From: Phallus indusiatus | Lineage: Eukaryota; Basidiomycota; Agaricomycetes; Phallales; Phallaceae | Direction: 5' to 3' | Length of the DNA: 64,000 nt | Assembly (NCBI GenBank): GCA_027605045.1 | Contig: JAQFWX010000011.1 | Coordinates: forward strand, 310,001 to 374,000 | Shown here: one piece after another, positions 57,544-64,000 of the stretch | Layout: every line of letters starts with the position of its first letter | Numbering within the stretch: position 1 is the first letter of the stretch | Notes under the pieces: model-generated | What the model saw: the letters and a program-made list of their open reading frames with translations, nothing else | What the model was told of the DNA's origin: nothing | Database searches by the model: none | Made by a program: the position numbers and the translations under genes

Positions 57544-59663
57544 TCAAATACACGAACGTAAAAAAGATACGGATGAAATATTGCATCCGTTGAGAGTTAA
57601 CTTTGTATTTATAACCAAACCAACACACTGCCACATCATGTTATATATAATACACCAAAGTAATTTAAAGCCCCCCTCAATCAAGTATACTGATTGTACA
57701 ACAACTTGAAAAGCAGAGCGAGGCTCGCCTAAAGTATGATGGTGCTTGTCAGCTCGGAGCTTCTGCGCTAAAATCTTCTTCTCGGGGATAAAGTCACCGT
57801 GGAAGCCATAGGGAACTAGCAAATGTTAGAGGTGTATTTCTAAATAAAATTTTTCCCAGGATGGAGCAAACCTCTTTGTGGCAGACGGACTTTACCAACG
57901 ACGACAGACATATTGGCTGCATCAATAATCCACAATTCGCTAACAGCATTCTCGTTAGGCCTGCCATCAGACCGCAATTGTCGTTCATCGAACACATAAG
58001 TCAATAAGTAGCCATCCGCTTCATGCTGAGGATTTTTTTCGGTACAAACGAGCATTCTTGCCCATAGTGGTGTTCGTCGAAGACAAATATTTTATCGGGT
58101 CATCAGGATTCAAACGGTTGTCCTCAATAATGTCCTGAACAGATCGTTTGTCCACCATGCCATCTTTCATTTCTCCATTTCTGCCTTTGTCAATTAAATG
58201 TTTAACATCCAGTCGTGCAAGGCAGTCAACTTTAGCAACGCCACCAAGAGACAGATCAAAGGATCCTTGACGCAGAGTGCAGCCATACATATACCTTGCA
58301 TATTGCATGCTAAAGGCATAAGACATTGAGGGAAACTCGAAAGGTATGGATGATAATGCAAATGCCGAACTTGGCTCGGAATCGGGAGAAGAAAGATTGA
58401 ACCGATAATAAAACAAGTGGCAAATACCCTCGTCGGGCGTTGGGGCAGGAGCCGGAATGTTACCCGCCAGATACATTAATTTGGGTGTCTTGAACCTGCA
58501 TACTAGCATGTTAACGAATTCAATTTCACCATCGATTTCGGACCAGGTATTTGCTGTGTGAAATATGACACAGGCTTCGGATTCAAACCATCTAATTTGT
58601 TTCGGAGTGTGACGGGGGAAAATCCCGAACCGACTTTTAGACTTTGAACTAAAGTTAATTGATGGATTCCTCTTTAATACGTTTAGAGGGTTCATTGTCA
58701 AGGGTAGATCCAAGATGACAGTATGTTTTAGCGAGACGCCAAAATCATGCATGAGCTTCGGAGACTTAATAGATATGGGTTCTACGAGGAAAGAAGGCAG
58801 AGAACGCTTGGAACAATCGGGAGGGATAACGGAGTAGCGAATATAGGGGGGCAGGAATGAGCAGCCAAAAAAAATTAATTCGGAAGTGATAGGATCTACG
58901 CGAGGCTTGACAGAAAAGTGAGTTAACTTTCCTGCAAAAATATACACTCATCAGACTTACGTGACCAGTTGCCCATTCTTCGAAAATCGATAATTTCCTT
59001 ACTTCTTTCCCAGCGGGTGTGATCGTATATTCGCACCATCCAATAGTTTCTAAAGAGGGTAACTCGACCTGTAAGAACGGGCCACTTTCACAGGTTGCCA
59101 GAACTGTTGAGTTATGGTAAATAATGCTTGTGTTGGCAACGGAAAGCCGAAAGACACGATATTTAAGACATAGTAAAGCGGCCTTGACTACATCGAAAAT
59201 AACATATATTGGATTGCACATTGGAGAGATTAGAGTCGTGATTGATGGAAGTAGAGTTGAGCCATAGCTGAAAGATATATTCAGTTACAAATTGACACTA
59301 CAAAAATTAATAAAAATCCACCTTCTTTCTGCTAGGAGAACATCTGTTACCAAATATTTGTTGACGAAACATGGCTCGACGAGATTCCCTTTACGCTTAA
59401 ACCACACACCGCTCAGCATTCCATCGCCATCAAACCTAGTGATTGACTGGAAGTGAGTGAGACCTATTAATCTCAGCATGTTTTCAACCGTACCAATGAT
59501 ATCGCTGCTCGTTTTCTTGTAGATGACTAGGGTTAGAGCCGTTTCTGATGTATTGCCCACCCCATAGTTCTTTTGGTATGCTACCCGTAAAAGAACAAGT
59601 CGTCAATTCGTGTTCGTCTTTCACAGGAGAAAAATTGCCTGTCAAGAAGGGATGAGAGACCAT
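57544..59663 (-). CDS. Carotenoid oxygenase family protein (two one-base frame breaks)
   Basis: Non-haem iron dioxygenase of the RPE65/carotenoid-cleavage family. Exons: complement(57544..57815, 57872..58905, 58961..59267, 59322..59435, 59494..59663). Iron-ligand histidines are visible in ATGHPRVDP, MHDFGVS, IFHTANTW and PYGFHGDFIPE. The N-terminus has GNFSPVKDEH and YIRNGSNP, then HWFDGDGML across an intron. In exon 4 the reading frame changes twice: at the T-run 58090-58093 (before IFVFDEHHYGQECSFVPKK) and at the 7-T run 58033-58039 (before NPQHEADGYLLTYVFDE). One extra base at each run restores one continuous frame and exact phase at the next splice site. The gene may therefore be intact, with assembly errors, or newly decayed. 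It is encoded next to COQ4, tail to tail. Confidence 0.8.
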
Positions 59664-59985
59664 AAAGAAATACAACACTGAGTGTTGAATATGCTGACAT
59701 TCGAGTGATGTAAAATACTTTACGCATACCCGGATGATTAGTTATAGCTGACAGGACCGTTTCCAAGGCCGCAAAACGGCCTATTTAATCTCTCTTGATT
59801 GAAGATGCACCATGCACCCGTTTCATATGAGAACGCTGAATACTTGAACACCACTGTCGCCGTTCACGTTCCAATATAACAGCGAAACGCCTCAGCCATT
59901 CCGATTAATTGGGCGCTTGTTTATAATTTTTGATTCGGACTTCGTTTCTGACGGGAAAAGACAACTTCTTCAGAGCAAAAACGCA
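59664..59985. other. Divergent intergenic region
   Basis: 322 bp between the carotenoid oxygenase and the small acidic-protein gene. An upstream minus-strand ATG frame at 59697 (MSAYSTLSVVFLYG) is out of frame with the oxygenase. No TATA or other motif stands out. Confidence 0.4.
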
Positions 59986-60465
59986 ATGGAAGACCATGGC
60001 AAAATGGAGATCTTGGAAAACGAGGGGGAAATTGAGTACAATGACGGTGATGGAGAATATGCCGAGGGAGGGGAAGAAGAGGACGAGCTGTATGACGATG
60101 ACGATGATGCCAACCAAGAGGCTGAAGAAATGGCAAAACGTTTAGGAGATGCACTTTGGGCGGATATTAGTAAAGCATTTGCCGTTACAACGACGATTCA
60201 GCAACAGAGCAGCGCTGTCGAAGCGCACAGCGAAGGATGGGTTGATGAAGAAATCTTGGTAGACGCTGTTCAGGAGGTCATTGATTTAACGGAAGTCCAT
60301 TCAGAATTGCTCCAGAAGCTGTCCGAAACGCCGGTCCCAAATAGCGAAGACAACCTTTACGACGCATTAAATGATATTCTCCACAGTAGGCATATTGCAG
60401 TGGAGCAGGCCAACGCTCTTGCAGACCTTGTGCAATCCATCGTTCATAGCGACTTCTTTCAATAA
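59986..60465 (+). CDS. Small acidic protein
   Basis: Single exon, 159 aa. Residues 1-45 are strongly acidic (Asp, Glu, Tyr, Gly, with EEEDELYDDDDDANQEAEE). Residues 46-159 look helical: GDALWADISKAFAVTTTIQQ, EEILVDAVQEVIDLTEVH, then NLYDALNDILHSRHIAVEQA and a short end SIVHSDFFQ. No signal peptide, membrane helix or known motif. The composition suits a chaperone- or complex-associated subunit; family not recognised. ATG chosen as the first in frame; upstream codons in this frame begin with TTG. Confidence 0.6.
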   Translation: MEDHGKMEILENEGEIEYNDGDGEYAEGGEEEDELYDDDDDANQEAEEMAKRLGDALWADISKAFAVTTTIQQQSSAVEAHSEGWVDEEILVDAVQEVIDLTEVHSELLQKLSETPVPNSEDNLYDALNDILHSRHIAVEQANALADLVQSIVHSDFFQ

Positions 60466-61152
60466 CCGCCTCTTCAATCCGAATTTGGAAATCTATGTCT
60501 TTGTGGACATGTCTTGAGGTCATTTGGATGTATTCGTTCGCGTGGTTGGCCACTTCTGGCCCCCATTTCTATTGTTTCCCAAAGATTCTTCGAAGTTACT
60601 AGCCACCTACGATGTCATCTGACAACACGTCTCTCTCTCGGCCCTGGGCCATACCTTGTCCTTATCTTCCGAGATTAATGCAGTTTCGTACCACCATATG
60701 CTCACTCGGCATTCCACCTTGATCATTGTTTTCCGTTTGATTTCTGCCTCCCTCAATTTTTCAACTTGCGTCTTTGAATGAAAGCAGTCCCATTCACAGG
60801 CGGATGATGACTCATGAACCTCATGGCTTTCGAAACTAGGAGGACTCCTGAGTACTCCATTCTGATCATCCACTCCAACCATTTCCCAAAGCGGAGGGCC
60901 TTCTAAACCGAATCGCGTGACGTCACGTGAAGAGTCGATGCATGATGAATATGTTAAATGATAGGCATTCTACTGAACTTCTATTTAGATTCTATCGCGT
61001 ATGAAGTTTCATTCATTGATCACATTTGAGTCGTTAGTCACCTGCCAGATCACGCAGAATGTATATAAACCCTCGTGGCCGCTGAACTATGGAAATCTAC
61101 TTTCAGTTGTCTCGGCGTTGCTACCAGTGACTCGGAGCTGCTCAACTCAAAG
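60466..61152. other. Promoter region of the beta-mannosidase gene
   Basis: 687 bp. Contains TGACGTCACGTGA near 60918-60930 (a CRE-like TGACGTCA followed by CACGTG) and a TATA box near the 3' end. A minus-strand ATG frame at 60607-60882 (91 codons) has no splice or family support. Confidence 0.45.
61062..61069 (+). promoter_or_regulatory. TATA box of the beta-mannosidase gene
   Basis: TATATAAA lies 91 nt upstream of the ATG at 61153, at the expected place for a regulated, TATA-containing fungal promoter. Confidence 0.6.
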
Positions 61153-64000
61153 ATGCTCGCGACAATCTTGTGGACCTCCGCGTGGATAATCGGCGCTCTA
61201 TCTCAAAGTCAGAACACTATAACTGGGTCTACCTTGAGCCGTTCCTTCAGTCTAAGCGACCTTGACTGGACCTTGAAGAATGAAAATGGAACCATCGTCA
61301 TTCCAGTATGGTCAGAGATCAGTCCGGACTACATAATCTGATTTGATTTTATAGGGAAAAGTTCCCTCTCAGGCTCACCTTGATCTGTTAGAAGCTGGAA
61401 TAATTACCGAACCTTTGCTAGAGATAAATGGTAGCTAATTTTGTTTGGAATCCCTACGTTCTTGTCCGAAGACGCCTTTTCGTAGACTTTACTCAACGTT
61501 GGGTTTGGTTCGACAACTGGACATACACCGCTGATGTTACCCCTTTTCTCTCTACCCTGGAAAAAGAACCTCAGGATACCATCCTCCTCTTCTATGGGCT
61601 GGATACGGTTGCGAATATCGTACGGAAGGCGGCTTTGAGCTTCTTTAATCCTTCTGACGTTTAGTATTAGACCCTGGGCGGACATCCTGTTGCTTGGACC
61701 AACAATCAGTTTAGACAGTTGAGCTTTAGCATTTTGGTTCTCAATATCCGCTCTAAGCTCTGACTGAAGATATACTTTTAATGTGACGGACATCATTTCT
61801 TCTCTTACATCTGACGGAGAATTTGTCGAAGAACATCGCGGACCGACAAACAAGAACTTGACTATAGCTTTGGAATCTGCTTATTGGTATGGACTTAATG
61901 TCAGTTCCCGACCCGATACAGAATTTCTCGTGGATAGTGGAGACGTAAGTTGCGAATTCTATTTTGGGGTTTTGTGTTAATGACGTCTATTAGTTCGAGG
62001 TTCCTTGGGTTCGACAGTGGATTCGCAAAATTGCTTCTGATGTAAGTGATCACGTTTTTCGTAAAAAAAAAAGTATATCAAAGGCTGTTTTCGTCAGTTC
62101 GGTTGGGATTGGGGACCCGCGTTCGTTCCTTCAGGCATTCATAAACCGGCCGTGAGTCTATTGCATACGATCAGGAACATGTTACAGGTTATAATATATA
62201 TTCCTTTCAGTATTTCATTAGCCTTCCAGCGGCAGAACGGGACGCCACTCCAGCATTATTTCTCGAAGAGTCTTCCATTGAGATTCACAAAAAAGGCCAG
62301 GTGCCGTCCATAGAGCCAGATCCATCTGCGGACTGGGTTGTCAACGTAACTCTAGGCTTGCGCTCCACTGCCAATGTGACTCCTACGATGAAAATATCCG
62401 TGCCTGAGTTGGGCTTGACTTCGAGCCCAATTCCTTTGAAACCGATTTGGGGAAATCAAGATTCGGCCGAATTTGTTTCTGGGACGTTGACTGTTCCAAA
62501 TGGCGTTCCAGAATTATGGTATCCGCATAACCTTGGAACTCCTAAGAGATACAACATTACTGTCGAAGTGAACCCAGGTGGCATCAGTTTTACGAAGACT
62601 AGCGGCTTCAGGACAATCGTTTTGGTTCAGCAGCCCGTGCCCCAGTCTGACATAACGGAAAGAGGGATTACCCCAGGTGATCAATTCCATTTCACCATTA
62701 ATGGAAAAGCCTTCTATACCTCTGGAACAAATATCATACCTTTTGACCCATTCTATGCTAGGACGACCACTGCCCAGGTATGTCAAGAGCTCAATCACCC
62801 TCAGACGACACCTAAATATCTGTTCTGCTAAATAGGTATCATGGGTGATACAAAGTGCTGTTAAATCCGGTCAAAATATGGTATGGATTTAAATCATATA
62901 TGCGTCTTCTGTGCTCAATCTCGACCGTCGTAGTTACGTGTTTGGGGTGGAGGCGTAAGCAAAAATAGAATGGGGATGTGTAGATAGAAAACTCACCAAT
63001 ACTCCAGATCTACCAACCTTCCGATGAAGAGACTGGGACGTATAACTTCTATGAAATATGTGACGAGCTAGGTATCCTTGCTTGGTGCGTAAATATCTGT
63101 GCTTCTTATGCTGAGTTAAAAATTGATTTCGCTATGGAGGTCCGAGCTGATATTCTCTGACTCGTTATATGCCATAAACGACTTCCTTATCGATACCATA
63201 AAGACGGAAGTGCAGCAAAATGTCCGGAGAATCAACCGACATCCGAGTCTTGCGCAATGGGCTGGGGGAAATGAGGTTGGTCTTTCACTGTTGGTACGGT
63301 TCTGACAATGACCTTCGTCTCATGAGCTGTAAAGATAGAAGGAATTGTGGAAGGCGCCAATGTATCATACGCCAACGGAACACACTACCTTGATGAGGTT
63401 GGTAATTCAAGCATCACTGAGCATACAACATGACGGCTTACGGTGAATAGTTTGTATTTCTCTTCCAAGATTACCTCCACGACGCTGTCCTATCGGAAAC
63501 CACATCAATCGCGTATACCGACTGCAGTACTACATCTGGATATCTGTCTCTAAATCCTTACATTTTACGTTTCACTAATACAACCCCCGGTGAAATATAT
63601 GGAAACTCGGAACGCTATAATTATGATGCTAGCGTTGCGTTCGATTATAGCACTTATCCAGTATCTCGGTGCGTTTTTTCGGCCTTTTTGCTTTCAGAAA
63701 GTTTTAAGTGAAGTCGTTTTTATTAGCTATGTCAATGAATTTGGGTTAGAGCAATTTTATCTCTTGTTTTATTTACGCATTGATGATTTCTCTAGATTCC
63801 ATTCAATGCCGTCATTCTATAGCTGGGAAGAAGTGCTTACTTCTCCCGAAGACTTTTCCTTCAATTCTACTGTTGTTGTTTCTCGTGATCACCACCCTCC
63901 AGCTGGGGATTTGACATGGCCCAATCCCAACGCAGTCCAAGGCCAGCAGCAGATGTCCGACGCAGTACAATTGTGGCTGCCGGTGCCAGGAACCGCGGAT
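61153..64000 (+). CDS. Secreted beta-mannosidase, GH2 (3' partial)
   Basis: Exo-acting hydrolase removing beta-mannose from mannan- and galactomannan-derived oligosaccharides; part of plant-polymer breakdown. Exons: 61153..61305, 61355..61430, 61486..61619, 61671..61717, 61770..61944, 61994..62041, 62098..62151, 62211..62777, 62836..62880, 62934..62954, 63008..63084, 63140..63275, 63335..63397, 63451..63668, 63727..63744, 63796 to the window end. The signal peptide is about residues 1-19 (LATILWTSAWIIGALSQ). GH2 landmarks: ENWTYT-like DNWTYTADV, FGWDWGPAFVPSGI, LRVWGGGIYQPSDEETGTYNFYE and the acid/base glutamate 511 in WAGGNE at the end of exon 12. Then EFGFHSMPSFYSWEE. Several N-glycosylation sites. 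The catalytic nucleophile region lies beyond the window. Confidence 0.92.

Noticed and set aside
57473..57559. 29-codon basic frame just after COQ4
   Set aside because: Only 4 bp after the COQ4 stop on the same strand; most likely part of the 3' UTR.
58021..58110. 28-nt intron in the carotenoid oxygenase exon 4
   Set aside because: It would bridge two frames but is too short for splicing and deletes the conserved VFDEHHYGQECSFVP segment. Two one-base indels explain the data better.
60607..60882. Minus-strand ATG frame of 91 codons
   Set aside because: No introns, no recognisable motif, and it lies in the likely promoter of the beta-mannosidase gene.
1..64000. tRNA, rRNA and CRISPR arrays
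   Set aside because: I looked by eye for A/B-box patterns, rRNA words and regular short repeats and saw none. A tRNAscan or Infernal run would be decisive.

Overview
The window is nuclear DNA of a filamentous basidiomycete, most likely an Agaricomycete (mushroom-forming fungus). The evidence is dense genes, about 28 protein-coding loci in 64 kb, nearly all broken by many short introns of about 45-70 bp with GT..AG (a few GC..AG) borders. Exons can be as small as 4, 10-13 or 16 nt. Protein sequences resemble fungal families, and there are no operons or ribosome-binding sites. Species cannot be named from the sequence alone. I spliced all gene models by hand from frame closure and family similarity recalled from memory; no database search was run.

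Layout. 1-2352: gene-poor, with two diverged repeat families. 2353-4259: divergent POP4 (RNase P/MRP) and a peroxisomal SCP2 protein. 4406-9310: divergent MGM1 (mitochondrial dynamin) and ILV5 (ketol-acid reductoisomerase, with a 4-nt exon). 10179-12162: LCB1 (serine palmitoyltransferase). 12590-32851: mostly lineage-type proteins, namely a Ser-rich membrane protein, a small protein, a zinc-finger-like protein, a coiled-coil protein, two large low-complexity proteins, a tail-anchored CS-domain protein and a BAR/IMD-like protein. 33295-37372: MED19, ERG28 and CTU2. 37471-40644: a single gene that fuses cystathionine beta-lyase to mevalonate kinase. 40972-50439: uridine kinase, B-type cyclin, a surface protein, a RAD51 paralogue and OLA1. 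50702-60465: a hypothetical protein, PSD2 (phosphatidylserine decarboxylase), COQ4, a carotenoid oxygenase and a small acidic protein. 61153-64000: a secreted GH2 beta-mannosidase, cut by the window end.

How the genes relate. Many encode lipid and mitochondrial housekeeping: SCP2, LCB1, ERG28, mevalonate kinase, PSD2, COQ4 and MGM1. I see no evidence that they form a regulated cluster. Several pairs are divergent with short shared promoters (POP4/SCP2, MGM1/ILV5, CTU2/fusion gene, surface protein/RAD51 paralogue), and some are tightly convergent (ERG28/CTU2, 46 bp).

Most notable. (1) The in-frame cystathionine beta-lyase::mevalonate kinase fusion, with the junction inside one exon. (2) A 4-nt microexon in ILV5. 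(3) Three GC-AG introns, two sharing a 13-nt donor region. (4) A duplicated, palindrome-bearing element inside an oversized OLA1 intron. (5) Four places in three genes where exactly one base is missing, three of them in A/T runs and one at an A/G-run boundary, which points to assembly indels or recent decay. (6) A RAD51 paralogue whose Walker A lysine is replaced by arginine.
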